The notes under the pieces: model-generated | Seen by the model: only the letters and a program-made list of their open reading frames with translations | Told to the model about the DNA's origin: nothing | Databases searched by the model: none | NCBI RefSeq assembly: GCF_001613065.1 | Contig: NZ_BDBQ01000005.1 | Coordinates: 62,001 to 126,000, forward strand | Length of the DNA: 64,000 nt | Direction of reading: 5' to 3' | DNA from: Nocardia miyunensis NBRC 108239 | Lineage (GTDB): Bacteria; Actinomycetota; Actinomycetes; Mycobacteriales; Mycobacteriaceae | Program-made: the position numbers and the translations under genes | In this document: piece by piece, positions 37,072 to 47,307 of the stretch | Layout: each line of letters starts with the position of its first letter | Numbering within the stretch: position 1 is the first letter of the stretch

Positions 37072-39008
37072 GACCCGGTATGCCCGGACCGGGCGCTCCC
37101 GGAACCAAGGCGAAATCCTTCGGCCCCTCGCTGAAGCGGCTGCTGCGCCGGCTCGCGCCGGATCGTGTGCTGGTCACGGTGATCCTGGTGCTCGCCGTGA
37201 TCGCGGTCGTGCTCAATACGCTCGGCCCGCAGATCCTCGGCCGGGCCACCAACCTGATCTTCGATGGCGTGATCGGCAAGCAACTGCCCGTCGGCTTGAC
37301 CAAGGATCAGGCGATTGCCGGACTGCGCGAGCACGGCGAGAGCCGCCTGGCCGACATGCTGGCCGGAATGGACGTCATCCCCGGCACCGGCGTGGATTTC
37401 GGCGCGGTCGGCCGGGTGCTGCTGGTGGTGCTGGTGCTGTACATCTGCGCCGGGGTGTTCGGCTGGTTGCAGGGATATCTGCTCACCACCGTGATCAACC
37501 GCGTGATCAAGCGGCTGCGTGCCGATGTCGAGGACAAGATCCACCGGTTGCCGCTGAGCTATTTCGACAACAATCCGCGCGGTGATCTGCTCAGTCGCGT
37601 CACCAACGACGTGGACAACATGTCGCAGAGCCTGCAGCAGACGCTGAGCCAGATGGTGACCTCGGTGCTGACGGTGATCGGCATCCTGATCATGATGTTC
37701 TGGATCTCGCCGCTGCTGGCGTTGATCGCGCTGCTCACCGTGCCGGTCGCGGTGGTGGTCACCGCGCAGATCGCCAAACGCTCCAAACCGCATTTCGTCG
37801 CGCAGTGGAGATACACCGGCCTGGTGAACGCCCAGGTCGAGGAGGCGTACACCGGGCACGAGGTGGTCACCGCGTTCGGCCGGATGAACGAGGTCGGCCG
37901 GGAGTTCGACCAGCGCAACGGCAAACTGTACGAGGCCAGCTTCCGGGCGCAGTTCATCTCCGGGCTGATCATGCCGGTGATGATGTTCGTCGGGAACCTG
38001 AACTATGTGCTGATCGCCGTGGTCGGCGGGTTGCGGGTGGCCTCGGGCAGCCTGTCCCTCGGTGAGGTGCAGGCGTTCATCCAGTACTCGCGCGGATTCA
38101 GCCAGCCGCTCACCCAGATCGGCTCGATGATCAACCTGCTGCAATCGGGCGTGGCCTCGGCCGAGCGGATCTTCGAGATCCTCGATGCGCCCGAGCAGAT
38201 CGCCGATCCGGCACAGGAGGATTCGCGTCCGGTGGATCGCGGCCGGGTGGCGTTCGAGGACGTCTCGTTCCGGTACGAGGCCGACAAGCCGATCATCGAA
38301 AATCTGTCGCTGGTCGCCGAGCCCGGACACGTCGTCGCGATCGTCGGCCCGACCGGTGCGGGCAAGACCACGCTGGTGAATCTGCTCGAGCGATTCTACG
38401 AGGTGGACGAGGGCGTCATCAGTATCGACGGCGTCGACATCACCCGGCTCACGCGCGATCATCTGCGGTCGCGGATCGGCATGGTGCTGCAGGACACCTG
38501 GTTGTTCGGCGGCACGATCCGGGAGAACATCGCCTACGGCAATCCCGAGGCGAGCGAACAGGAGATTCTGGAGGCCGCCCGCGACGCCTTCGTCGACCGT
38601 TTCGTGCATTCGCTGCCCAACGGCTACGACACGGTGATCGATGAGGAGGGTTCGGGCGTCAGCGCCGGGGAGAAGCAGCTCATCACCATCGCCCGTGCCT
38701 TCCTGGCCAAACCCTCGATCCTGATCCTGGACGAGGCCACCAGCTCGGTGGACACCCGCACCGAACTGCTCGTCCAGCAGGCCATGGCGGCCTTGCGCCG
38801 GGATCGCACCAGTTTCGTTATCGCCCATCGTCTTTCGACGATTCGCGATGCCGATCTGATCATCGTCATGGAATCCGGCCGCATCGTGGAACAGGGCACG
38901 CACGCCCAGCTCCTCGCGGCCCGGGGGCACTACCACAAGCTCTATCGCGCCCAATTCACCGGTGCCGCAACGGATCAGGATCTCGAGGAGTCGCTCGACA
39001 CGGTGTAG
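37068..39008 (+). CDS. ABC exporter half-transporter with canonical ATP site
   Basis: The 646-residue partner has Walker A GPTGAGKTTLVNL, signature VSAGEKQLITIA (degenerate), Walker B LILDEATSSVD with the catalytic glutamate, and H-loop IAHRLSTI. An insertion of about 40 residues after TM1 (LPVGLTKDQAIAGLREHGES) is typical of the TM288-like subunit in actinobacteria. With the upstream gene it makes one working and one degenerate ATP site. ATG 37068 overlaps the upstream stop. Confidence 0.92.
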   Translation: MRPGMPGPGAPGTKAKSFGPSLKRLLRRLAPDRVLVTVILVLAVIAVVLNTLGPQILGRATNLIFDGVIGKQLPVGLTKDQAIAGLREHGESRLADMLAGMDVIPGTGVDFGAVGRVLLVVLVLYICAGVFGWLQGYLLTTVINRVIKRLRADVEDKIHRLPLSYFDNNPRGDLLSRVTNDVDNMSQSLQQTLSQMVTSVLTVIGILIMMFWISPLLALIALLTVPVAVVVTAQIAKRSKPHFVAQWRYTGLVNAQVEEAYTGHEVVTAFGRMNEVGREFDQRNGKLYEASFRAQFISGLIMPVMMFVGNLNYVLIAVVGGLRVASGSLSLGEVQAFIQYSRGFSQPLTQIGSMINLLQSGVASAERIFEILDAPEQIADPAQEDSRPVDRGRVAFEDVSFRYEADKPIIENLSLVAEPGHVVAIVGPTGAGKTTLVNLLERFYEVDEGVISIDGVDITRLTRDHLRSRIGMVLQDTWLFGGTIRENIAYGNPEASEQEILEAARDAFVDRFVHSLPNGYDTVIDEEGSGVSAGEKQLITIARAFLAKPSILILDEATSSVDTRTELLVQQAMAALRRDRTSFVIAHRLSTIRDADLIIVMESGRIVEQGTHAQLLAARGHYHKLYRAQFTGAATDQDLEESLDTV

Positions 39009-39212
39009 GATTTCATCGGCTGCTCGAGCTCCACCCGATGGGCCGCTGGATCCGGCCGGGCCTGGTGCGGAGGCGTGAAAGTGCAACCACACCAGGCGAT
39101 ATCGCTCAGATGCGAGTCGGCTCATAGAGTTCGCCGCGACAGCTGGCTGCCGTCTTGCGGGTCGAACGGCTGGTAGCCGTTGTCGGCATCGGATATTCAC
39201 CGGGCCGCCTGA

Positions 39213-40505
<1,293 letters not shown>

Positions 40506-40745
40506 TATGCGCTCAATCGGTTCGGTGGCGCCTGGTCTCTTCCCCTCCGCTCTCGCGGCCGACCCGTTCTGCGGCTACCGGCTCGGTCCAGAACCCACCA
40601 TCCTCCGAGCGAAACATCGCCGCTCGAGCATGTCTTCGATTGTGCTGGTCGAATCCTGTGACGGCAACCCCCGCTCATCCCGCCGACTCAGGTCTGTTCC
40701 GGTCCTGGGCACATCGAAACCTTCGGGGCTGTTGGCGAACATTTC

Positions 40746-40856
40746 AGGCGCACAACGCAAGTGAACGCCCTCCTGTGTTGCGTTTCGAGGCGCACAACGC
40801 AAGGGAACGACCACTTCTGTTGCGTTTCGGGTCGATTTTCGCCCTGAAACGCAACA
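40746..40856. repeat. 42-bp tandem repeat with GTTGCGTTTC inverted motif
   Basis: Two tandem units (40746-40787 and 40788-40830) each read AGGCGCACAACGCAAGKGAACG, then a variable stretch, then TGTTGCGTTTCG. An inverted copy of the second motif (CCTGAAACGCAACA) follows at 40842-40856. Within each unit ACGCAA and TTGCGT are also mutually inverted, so each unit could form a hairpin. Confidence 0.8.
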
Positions 40857-41091
40857 CTGTGACTATGGGGACGAGGTCGACGGTCCGCGCACTCGGGCCG
40901 GGATCGATGTCGGGTGGTCGTCAGGTCTCGGCTCAGCTGTAGCCCAGCAGGCGTTGGCAGTCGGATCTGCTGTGAGTTCGAGTGGGTTCAGGCGGGATCT
41001 GTCACATCCTGGAGGACGAAACCAGTGGTAATCGGAGCCGACGAGATGGTGGAGAGTTGTCCAGTTTCGGGACCAAAGGGGCGCAACATCA

Positions 41092-41121
41092 TTCGGACAC
41101 CCGATCTCTCGGGTGTCCGAA
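41092..41121. terminator. Hairpin terminator between tgt and yhhQ-type gene
   Basis: Bases 41092-41104 and 41109-41121 are perfectly complementary (13 bp) around TCTC. The gene at 41163 ends toward it on the minus strand. No long T tract is present, so it is a probable factor-assisted or bidirectional terminator. Confidence 0.65.
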
Positions 41122-41162
41122 ATGTATTCGACCGTAATGGGTTACCGTCGGCGGTCGCCGCC

Positions 41163-41936
41163 TCAGCTGTACAGCGCGGGGCGGTCCAGGGGGCCGTAGC
41201 TCGGTTCGCGTTTCTTCAGGAAGGCTATGCAGCGGTAGCTGATCGGCATGACGATCACTTCGCAGAGGGTCTTCCAGATGAAGCCCACCAGAACGTAATT
41301 CAGGAAGGCGCCCCAGGTGTTGATGCCGATGGCGGTCGCGGCGATCGAGCAGAAGATCAGGGTGTCGCCGAATTCGCCCGCGACGGTCGAGCCGAGCAGG
41401 CGGGCCCACAGGTGCTTCTCCTTGGTGCGCTCCTTGATCAGCACCAGCGTCACCGAGTTCAGGAACTGGCCGACGACGTATCCGGCCAGGCCCGCGGCGA
41501 CCAGTTGCGGGGTGGTCCCGGCGACGGTGCGGAACGCGTCCTGGTTGCTGTAGAAGTCGGCCGCGGGCAGGCCGATGGCGATCCAGAAGCACACGACCAT
41601 CAGCGCCAGCATGCCGAAGCCGTAGTAGATGGTGCGGCGGGCGGCCTTGAAGCCGTAGACCTCGCTGAGGATGTCGCCGATGACGTAGGCCAGGGGGAAC
41701 AGGAAGAAGGCGCCGTCGGTGGTGATCGGCAGGATCTCGAGCGGTCCGAGGGAAAGATGGCTGCCGCCGAAGAATTGCACTCCCTTGGTGGCGCAGATGT
41801 TCGAAATCATCAGTGTGGTCGTGAAGACCACCACGATCAGGGTGTAGGGACTCCCCACGGCACGGGCGAAGGACGCGTGTTCGGCCGCGGGGCGTCCAGA
41901 CTCGTCGATTTCCGGCGTTTGTCTTGTTTCACTCAC
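41163..41936 (-). CDS. YhhQ/VUT-family queuosine precursor transporter
   Basis: The 257-residue membrane protein has six hydrophobic helices and family landmarks FTTTLMISNICATKGVQFFG, AYVIGDILSEVYGFKAARRT and GEFGDTLIFCSIA near the C-terminus. YhhQ-type proteins import queuosine precursors such as preQ0/preQ1 for Tgt, whose gene lies 657 bp away on the other strand. ATG 41936 is used. Confidence 0.92.
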   Translation of the reverse strand: MSETRQTPEIDESGRPAAEHASFARAVGSPYTLIVVVFTTTLMISNICATKGVQFFGGSHLSLGPLEILPITTDGAFFLFPLAYVIGDILSEVYGFKAARRTIYYGFGMLALMVVCFWIAIGLPAADFYSNQDAFRTVAGTTPQLVAAGLAGYVVGQFLNSVTLVLIKERTKEKHLWARLLGSTVAGEFGDTLIFCSIAATAIGINTWGAFLNYVLVGFIWKTLCEVIVMPISYRCIAFLKKREPSYGPLDRPALYS

Positions 41937-41985
41937 GAGGTACTGACGATACCGGGAGGCGGGCGACTTCGAATAGGCTAGGCGA

Positions 41986-42504
41986 ATGACGAGTCCCGGC
42001 GATTCCGACGAGTGGTGGAAGCAGTACGGCGGCGAGGGCGTGTCGTCGGAGTCGGGGGGCCACCCATCGGCGCCGCCGCCTCCGCCGTCCTACAACTCGG
42101 CTCCGCAGTATCCGGCCGCGCCGCCGCAGGCGCAGTCGTATCCGAGTTATCCGCAGCAACCGGTCCAGCCGGGCCCGCAACCCTATCCGCCCGGATATCA
42201 GCAGGGATATCAGCAGCCCGGATATCAGCCGTACGGCGGCTATCCGCCGGTGCGCAGTTCGAACGGCATGGCCATCGCCTCGCTGGTCACCTCCCTCGCC
42301 GGGCTCGCGACCTGCGGCGTCACCTCGATCGTCGGGGTGATCCTGGGATTCATCGCGCTGAATCAGATCAGGGAGCGCAATCAGGACGGCCGCGGATTGG
42401 CGCTGGCCGGGATCTGGATCGGGATCGGGATCATCGTCCTGGTCGTCGCCTACTTCGTCATCGTCTTCGTCGTCATCGCGAACAGTTCGTCGAACACCTA
42501 CTGA
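41986..42504 (+). CDS. DUF4190 membrane protein with Pro/Tyr/Gln-rich N-terminus
   Basis: The 172-residue protein has about 90 residues of disordered Pro/Gln/Tyr/Ser-rich sequence with PGYQQGYQQPGYQ repeats, then two hydrophobic helices of the DUF4190 type (GMAIASLVTSLAGLATCGVT, LALAGIWIGIGIIVLVVAYF) separated by a charged ALNQIRERNQDGRG loop. Function unknown. Such proteins are common in mycolate actinobacteria. It converges on the RDD-protein gene across a strong terminator. Confidence 0.85.
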   Translation: MTSPGDSDEWWKQYGGEGVSSESGGHPSAPPPPPSYNSAPQYPAAPPQAQSYPSYPQQPVQPGPQPYPPGYQQGYQQPGYQPYGGYPPVRSSNGMAIASLVTSLAGLATCGVTSIVGVILGFIALNQIRERNQDGRGLALAGIWIGIGIIVLVVAYFVIVFVVIANSSSNTY

Positions 42505-42518
42505 GAGCCGGGACACGA

Positions 42519-42557
42519 CGAGGGGCGCACCCGTGATCGGGTGCGCCCCTCGGTATT
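42519..42557. terminator. Bidirectional terminator
   Basis: A 14-bp perfect stem (42519-42532 with 42539-42552) around a 6-nt loop, followed by GTATTT, lies between the convergent DUF4190 and RDD genes. Confidence 0.88.
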
Positions 42558-42581
42558 TCGCCGTGCCGTGGGCTCTGCGTC

Positions 42582-43442
42582 TCAGCCCTTGATCACCTGG
42601 GTGCCGCCGGCGATCCGGTCGTGCCAGCCCTGCTTGATGGGGGACTGATCGATCGTGACCATCATGACGATGACGATGACCAGTGCGGCGATGGTGCCGA
42701 TGCAGATCAGCAGGTTGCAGATCAGGTAGAGATTGCGAATGAGCGCCTGCTGGAAGTCGGGTTTCGGCGCACCGTTGGGGCCCAGGACCCGCAGGCCCAG
42801 GATCTTCTTGCCGAGCGTGTAGCCCTGCGTGGACTCCATCAGCACGTAGTACAGGACGCCGATCAGGCCCATGAGCAACCCGCCGACCAGTTCACCGGCG
42901 ACGGTGGTCCCCATCGTCATTCGGATGACGAAGAAGAGCAGGTACCCCGGGATACCGGCGATGATGGAGTCGATCAGTCGCGCGCCGATCCGGATGCCCA
43001 GCTCAGCGGGCTGCGCCCCCGGCGGAAGGCCCGGTATCCCGGGCATCCCCGGAAAACCGGGCGCACCCGGTGCGCCGTAGCCGGGCTGCTGACCGTACGG
43101 CTGCTGCTGCCCGTAGGGATCCTGCTGCGGATACGGCTGTCCGCCGGTCTGCTGACCGTATGGCTGCTGCTGACCGTACGGCTGTTGCTGCCCGTAGGGG
43201 TCCTGCTGCGGATATGGTTGTCCGCCGGTTTGCTGTCCGTATGGCTGCTGCTGTCCGTACGGGTCCTGCGGTCCCCCCTGCGGATACGGCTGTCCCCCCT
43301 GCGGGTACGGTTGCTGGCCGTACGGCTGCTGCTGTCCGTAGTTCGGCTGGCCCGGGTAGGGCTGACCGGCCTGGGGATACGGCTGACCGTACGGCTGTCC
43401 GCCCTGGGGGTGTTGGTTGGGGTCGTACCCACCGCTCGTCAT
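42582..43442 (-). CDS. RDD-family membrane protein with QPYGQQ repeats
   Basis: The 286-residue protein has an N-terminal 140 residues made of imperfect tandem repeats of the type QQDPYGQQQPYGQQ, a short PGFPGMPGIPGLPPG collagen-like stretch, and a C-terminal RDD domain with three to four helices (IRIGARLIDSIIAGIPGYLL, QGYTLGKKILGLRVLG). The R-x-x-x-x-x-D signature is R-I-G-A-R-L-I-D. RDD proteins are membrane proteins of poorly known role, some acting as ion antiporters. The repeats produce long repetitive DNA at 43050-43440. Confidence 0.88.
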   Translation of the reverse strand: MTSGGYDPNQHPQGGQPYGQPYPQAGQPYPGQPNYGQQQPYGQQPYPQGGQPYPQGGPQDPYGQQQPYGQQTGGQPYPQQDPYGQQQPYGQQQPYGQQTGGQPYPQQDPYGQQQPYGQQPGYGAPGAPGFPGMPGIPGLPPGAQPAELGIRIGARLIDSIIAGIPGYLLFFVIRMTMGTTVAGELVGGLLMGLIGVLYYVLMESTQGYTLGKKILGLRVLGPNGAPKPDFQQALIRNLYLICNLLICIGTIAALVIVIVMMVTIDQSPIKQGWHDRIAGGTQVIKG

Positions 43443-43492
43443 ATTTCGTGTAGTCCTCGTATATGTGATCGTGGCTTCGGACCCGGCGTACG

Positions 43493-44413
43493 TTACGGAT
43501 TCCGGCTCGGTTCCACCACATCACCAGGCGCGAGGATCCACGGCGTGGTCGGCAGCGCTGCGGGCCGGAACTGCGCGAGCAACTCGTGCGGGCGGTTTGC
43601 CCGATATCCCAGCGAGTCCGCGAGCAGTGCGAATACCTGTTGCGGCGATTCACCGAGCGCTCGCCGATCGGTGAGAGTGACGGCTCCGTCCCGCTTGGCC
43701 AGTCGTTTGCCGTCGCGATTGAGAACCAGTGGAACGTGTACGTACCGTGGCACATTGACGCCGAGCAACGTGGCCAGATAGGCCTGACGCGGCGTGGAGG
43801 GCAGCAGATCGTCGCCGCGGACCACCTGGTCGATACCTTGGTCGGCATCGTCGACCACGACCGCCAGATTATAGGCCGGGATGCCGTCGCCGCGCCGCAG
43901 GACGAAATCGTCCACGATTCCCCGATACCGCCCGCGCAGCCCGTCGATGACCTCGAACTCGGTTGTCCGCGAACGCAATCGCAGTGCCGCGGGCCGTCCC
44001 TGCGCTCGCCGGTCGGCGCGTTCGGCCTCGGGCAGGTCGCGGCAGGTGCCCGGATACGCGCCCATCGGACCGTGCGGCGCCTGCGCGGCCTTCTGGATTT
44101 CCCTTCGGGTGCAATAACATTCGTAGGTCAGCCCGGCCGCGGTGAGCCGGTCGATGGCGGCGTGGTGCAGCGCGAGCCGCTCGGACTGCCGGACCACCGG
44201 GCCGTCCCAGTCCAGGCCGAGGGCGGACAGGTCTTCCAGCTGGCGTTCGGCCGCACCCGGGCGCACGCGATCCAGATCCTCGATCCGAATGCGGAAGGCG
44301 CGTCCGGTGGACCGGGCGAACAGCCAGGCCAGCAGGGCGGTTCGCAGGTTGCCCAGGTGTAGATCGCCCGACGGGCTCGGGGCGAACCGGCCGGCGCCGT
44401 GCTGTGCGTTCAT
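43493..44413 (-). CDS. gluQ: Glutamyl-Q-tRNA(Asp) synthetase
   Basis: The 306-residue protein is a truncated GluRS-like enzyme. It has the HIGH-type motif FAPSPSGDLHLGNL, zinc ligands in YECYCTRREIQ and PGTC, and KRLAKRDG as the KMSKS-type loop, and it lacks the anticodon-binding domain. It attaches glutamate to queuosine in tRNA(Asp). Its start is 2 nt after the DUF309 stop, so the two are co-transcribed. With tgt and the YhhQ-type gene it completes a queuosine-use neighbourhood. Confidence 0.94.
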   Translation of the reverse strand: MNAQHGAGRFAPSPSGDLHLGNLRTALLAWLFARSTGRAFRIRIEDLDRVRPGAAERQLEDLSALGLDWDGPVVRQSERLALHHAAIDRLTAAGLTYECYCTRREIQKAAQAPHGPMGAYPGTCRDLPEAERADRRAQGRPAALRLRSRTTEFEVIDGLRGRYRGIVDDFVLRRGDGIPAYNLAVVVDDADQGIDQVVRGDDLLPSTPRQAYLATLLGVNVPRYVHVPLVLNRDGKRLAKRDGAVTLTDRRALGESPQQVFALLADSLGYRANRPHELLAQFRPAALPTTPWILAPGDVVEPSRNP

Positions 44414-44415
44414 GT

Positions 44416-44901
44416 TCAGCCCCGTAGACGAGGAATCAGATTTTCCTCGGGAATCTCGCGCCCGGCGGACAGATCGGCCAGCAGTCGCTCGGCATGTGCC
44501 CGCAGACCTGCGCCGTCGACCTCGTACGGCAACGGTTCCGCGACGTCCAGGCGTCCCACGGCCCGTTCGAGCAGTGTCCTCGCGCCCTTCGGATTACCGC
44601 GCTGGATGTGGGTGAGCCCGACCGCGTATTGGGCCAGTCCCTGCCACAGCATCCTTTCGGCGAACGGCCCGCTCTTCCACGCGGCCTCCAGAACCTCGTG
44701 TGCGTTGAAGGCCAGACCGTCGTCCAGCAGTCGCTGTGCGTAGTCGAGTGTCTCGTTCGGGGTCAGCTCGAGATCGTCCGGAATCCGCTCCACACCGGGG
44801 CTGCCGGGCGGTAGCGGGCGCCCGAAACGGTCGCGGGGTCGGGCATTGCGGGCATGTCCGGCATCGTCTCGATCGCGTTGCGCCACGGCTCCATGATCCA
44901 C
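44416..44901 (-). CDS. DUF309 domain protein
   Basis: The product contains the DUF309 core: ALTPNETL-like ELTPNETLDYAQRLLDDGLA, FNAHEVLEAAWKSGPFAERM, LWQGLAQYAVGLTHIQRGNP. This is an all-helical domain of unknown function with conserved E/H residues. The start is uncertain because the frame is open upstream into AT-rich non-coding sequence; a GTG at 44901 gives 161 residues. It forms an operon with gluQ directly downstream. Confidence 0.82.
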   Translation of the reverse strand: MDHGAVAQRDRDDAGHARNARPRDRFGRPLPPGSPGVERIPDDLELTPNETLDYAQRLLDDGLAFNAHEVLEAAWKSGPFAERMLWQGLAQYAVGLTHIQRGNPKGARTLLERAVGRLDVAEPLPYEVDGAGLRAHAERLLADLSAGREIPEENLIPRLRG

Positions 44902-45283
44902 GGTGCCCGTGGCGGGCGCCGGTCCGGGCGGATCGGCATGGTGGAAGCCCGATCGAATTATGTACCTAATAATGTTTGCCGGACTCGCGAAATATTTGCT
45001 AGCTATAATTCTGCAAACAATTTCGGTGGTTCCGGTCTGGGAAGATATGCATGGTTGTATTCGAAAAGTGGCCAGCGCAACATTGCGGAAACCTGCTAGT
45101 GTGCTCAACGGGGGCGAGCCCCCGCAAGGTGCGGAAAGTGGACACGCACCGCGAGTCATGCAGTGTGCAGACTGCGCCCGTGCGGCGCAGTAACGGGGTC
45201 TGTCGTCTTTCTGAAGGATCCCGCTGTTGGAACGAATGAAGTCAGCTAATTCTCAGGGTCGAAGCAGTGAAGGAGTAAGTGCC
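44902..45283. promoter_or_regulatory. AT-rich divergent intergenic region with a consensus-like -10 box
   Basis: Bases about 44955-45060 are strikingly AT-rich for this genome. TATAAT at 45004-45009 is a perfect sigma-70 -10 sequence for the plus strand, 275 bp before the DUF397 gene; a good -35 at 17 bp spacing is not evident. The region separates the divergent DUF309-gluQ and DUF397 genes and could hold promoters for both. No gene is seen in it. Confidence 0.45.
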
Positions 45284-45493
45284 GTGAAGGTTGATACGAC
45301 CGATGCCGTCTGGTTCAAGAGTAGACACAGTGGTCCCGATGGAAACTGTGTCGAGGTTGCCTTCCTCGGTGACGGCAATGTCGCCCTGCGGGACACCAAG
45401 GACCATGGCCGCGGTCCGGTGCTGGGGTTTACGCCCGGCGAATGGGATGCGTTCGTCGCGGGGGTGACGGGTCGGCTGTCGGGGCGGGCCTGA
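45284..45493 (+). CDS. DUF397 domain protein (69 aa)
   Basis: The 69-residue product is nearly all DUF397 domain: AVWFKSRHSGPDGNCVEVAF, VALRDTKDHGRGPVLGFTPG, EWDAFVAGV. DUF397 proteins usually sit beside an XRE-type regulator (Scr1/BldB-like systems), where they act as small partners or antagonists; no such gene is adjacent here. GTG 45284 follows AAGGAG with good spacing, against an in-frame ATG at 45227. Confidence 0.9.
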   Translation: MKVDTTDAVWFKSRHSGPDGNCVEVAFLGDGNVALRDTKDHGRGPVLGFTPGEWDAFVAGVTGRLSGRA

Positions 45494-45518
45494 CCGGCCG
45501 ATAGGGATCGACACATCG

Positions 45519-45546
45519 GGCCCCGGGCCGTGCGGCTCGGGGCCTT
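45519..45546. terminator. Hairpin between convergent DUF397 and qcrB-type genes
   Basis: GGCCCCGGGCC (45519-45529) pairs with GGCTCGGGGCC (45534-45544) with one G-T pair around a short loop. The following TTCGCG is only weakly T-rich. Its position between convergent genes supports a terminator. Confidence 0.65.
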
Positions 45547-45558
45547 CGCGTGTGCGGA

Positions 45559-47190
45559 TCAGTCCTCGTCACCGGGTCGCGCGAGACGACTTCGCAGTAC
45601 GGCGAGTTGCTCGCGCTCTTGATTGCGGTCGGCCGCCTCCAGTTGTGCGGCCTCTACCTGTGGATCCGCGCGCAGGAAGCTGCCGCGCCCCGGTTTGCCG
45701 GAAAGGCCCAGCCGGTTCAGTTTCTTCGGAATCGCCGCTCCCTGATATTCCAGCGGAATCGGATGCCCGTGTTCGTCGACCGGGCCCAGCGGCTGATGGA
45801 TCTCGATGTACTCACCGTCCGGCATCCGGCGCACGATTCCGGTCTCGATACCGTGCTCGAGCACCGCGCGATCGCTGCGTTGCAGCGCGACGCACATCCG
45901 GTAGGCGAGCATGTACGCCAGCGGCGGCGCGATCAGCAGGCCGATGCGGAAGGCCCAGGTGGTGGCGTTGAGCGAGATGTTGAATTTGAAGGCGATGATG
46001 TCGTTGACGCAGGCCAGGGTGAGAACCACGTAGAACGTCAGCGCCATCGCGCCGATCGCGGTGCGCACCGGGACGTCGCGGGGGCGTTGCAGCAGATTGT
46101 GCGGTGCGCGGTCCCTGCTCAGGCGTTTCTCGATCCACGGATAACCGATCAGCAGGCCGAAGACCACGGTCATCATGATCGCGACCGCGAACGGCCCCGG
46201 AATCGTGCGCCCGAACGGGTACAGCTCCCAGGCCGGGAACAGGCGCAGGAATCCGTCGGTCCACATCATGTAGAAATCCGGCTGGGTGCCCGCCGAGACC
46301 TGAGACGGGTTGTAGGGGCCCATATTCCAGATCGGATTGATCTGCAGCACACCGCCCATCGCCGCGACGATGCCGAGGGTGAACATGAAGAACGCGCCCT
46401 GATCCGCGGCGAACACCGGGACGATGCGCGCGCCCACGACATTGCGTTCGGTGCGGGCGGGTCCGGGGAACTGGGTGTGCTTCTGATACCAGACCAGGGC
46501 GACATGGGCCGCGATCAGCGCCAGCATGATGCCGGGCAGCAGCAGCACGTGCGCGATGTACAGGCGCGGGATGATGATCGTTCCGGGGAAGTCACCGCCG
46601 AACATCAACCAGTGCAACCAGGTTCCGATCACCGGTGTGCCCATGGTGATGCCCGCGAACGCGGCGCGCAGGCCCGTGCCGGACAGCAGATCGTCGGGCA
46701 GTGAATAGCCGAAGAAGCCCTCGAACATGGCCAGGATCAACAGCACCGAGCCGATCACCCAGTTGGCCTCGCGCGGTTTGCGGAACGCGCCCGTGAAGAA
46801 GATGCGGCACAGGTGCACGATCATCGAGGCGGTGAAAAGCAGTGCGGCCCAATGATGTACCTGTCGCACGAACAATCCGCCGCGCACGTCGAAGCTGATG
46901 TTCAGCGCGGATTCGTAGGCGCGTGACATGGAGACGCCGCGCAGTGGCTGGTAGCCGCCGTGATAGATCACCTCGGTCATCGACGGGTCGAAGAACAAGG
47001 TCAGATAGACGCCGGACAGCAGCAGAATGATGAAGCTGTAGAGCGCGATCTCGCCGAGCAGGAACGACCAGTGCGTCGGAAAGACCTTGTTGATGGAACG
47101 CTTCGCGAAATTGGCCGCCCGATATCGCTGATCCGCCGAATCGGCCTGTCCGGCGAGCGTTCGGCCGATGAAACCTTCTCGTACCGCCAT
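45559..47190 (-). CDS. qcrB: Cytochrome bc1 complex cytochrome b subunit, stand-alone copy
   Basis: The 543-residue membrane protein has the cytochrome b helices and haem-binding histidine pairs ([20 protein letters not shown], and [20 protein letters not shown]), plus the actinobacterial C-terminal extension with [15 protein letters not shown]. It would oxidise menaquinol in the bc1-aa3 supercomplex. The normal actinobacterial locus is ctaE-qcrC-qcrA-qcrB; here no qcrC or qcrA is adjacent, so this is probably a second, isolated copy. ATG 47190 gives the family start. Confidence 0.92.
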   Translation of the reverse strand: MAVREGFIGRTLAGQADSADQRYRAANFAKRSINKVFPTHWSFLLGEIALYSFIILLLSGVYLTLFFDPSMTEVIYHGGYQPLRGVSMSRAYESALNISFDVRGGLFVRQVHHWAALLFTASMIVHLCRIFFTGAFRKPREANWVIGSVLLILAMFEGFFGYSLPDDLLSGTGLRAAFAGITMGTPVIGTWLHWLMFGGDFPGTIIIPRLYIAHVLLLPGIMLALIAAHVALVWYQKHTQFPGPARTERNVVGARIVPVFAADQGAFFMFTLGIVAAMGGVLQINPIWNMGPYNPSQVSAGTQPDFYMMWTDGFLRLFPAWELYPFGRTIPGPFAVAIMMTVVFGLLIGYPWIEKRLSRDRAPHNLLQRPRDVPVRTAIGAMALTFYVVLTLACVNDIIAFKFNISLNATTWAFRIGLLIAPPLAYMLAYRMCVALQRSDRAVLEHGIETGIVRRMPDGEYIEIHQPLGPVDEHGHPIPLEYQGAAIPKKLNRLGLSGKPGRGSFLRADPQVEAAQLEAADRNQEREQLAVLRSRLARPGDED

Positions 47191-47307
47191 GGCAGTCACC
47201 CCGCCCGGGAGAGAGATCCGTAATCTTCTACTACAGAGCGTAGCACTCACCTGTGCCGAGATCGATGGGGTTTTTCGGACGATTTCGGCGATGGATATCG
47301 TCGTCGG

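Larger units (their letters stand above)
40506..41162. other. Intergenic region between tgt and the YhhQ-type gene
   Basis: A 657-bp stretch without a convincing gene. It holds the direct and inverted repeats at 40746-40856 and the convergent terminator at 41092-41121. The remaining frames are short, lack good starts and show no domain. Confidence 0.5.

Noticed and set aside
43050..43440. Possible CRISPR or satellite array
   Set aside because: The repeats are codon repeats of QPYGQQ in the RDD protein, in frame and without spacers.
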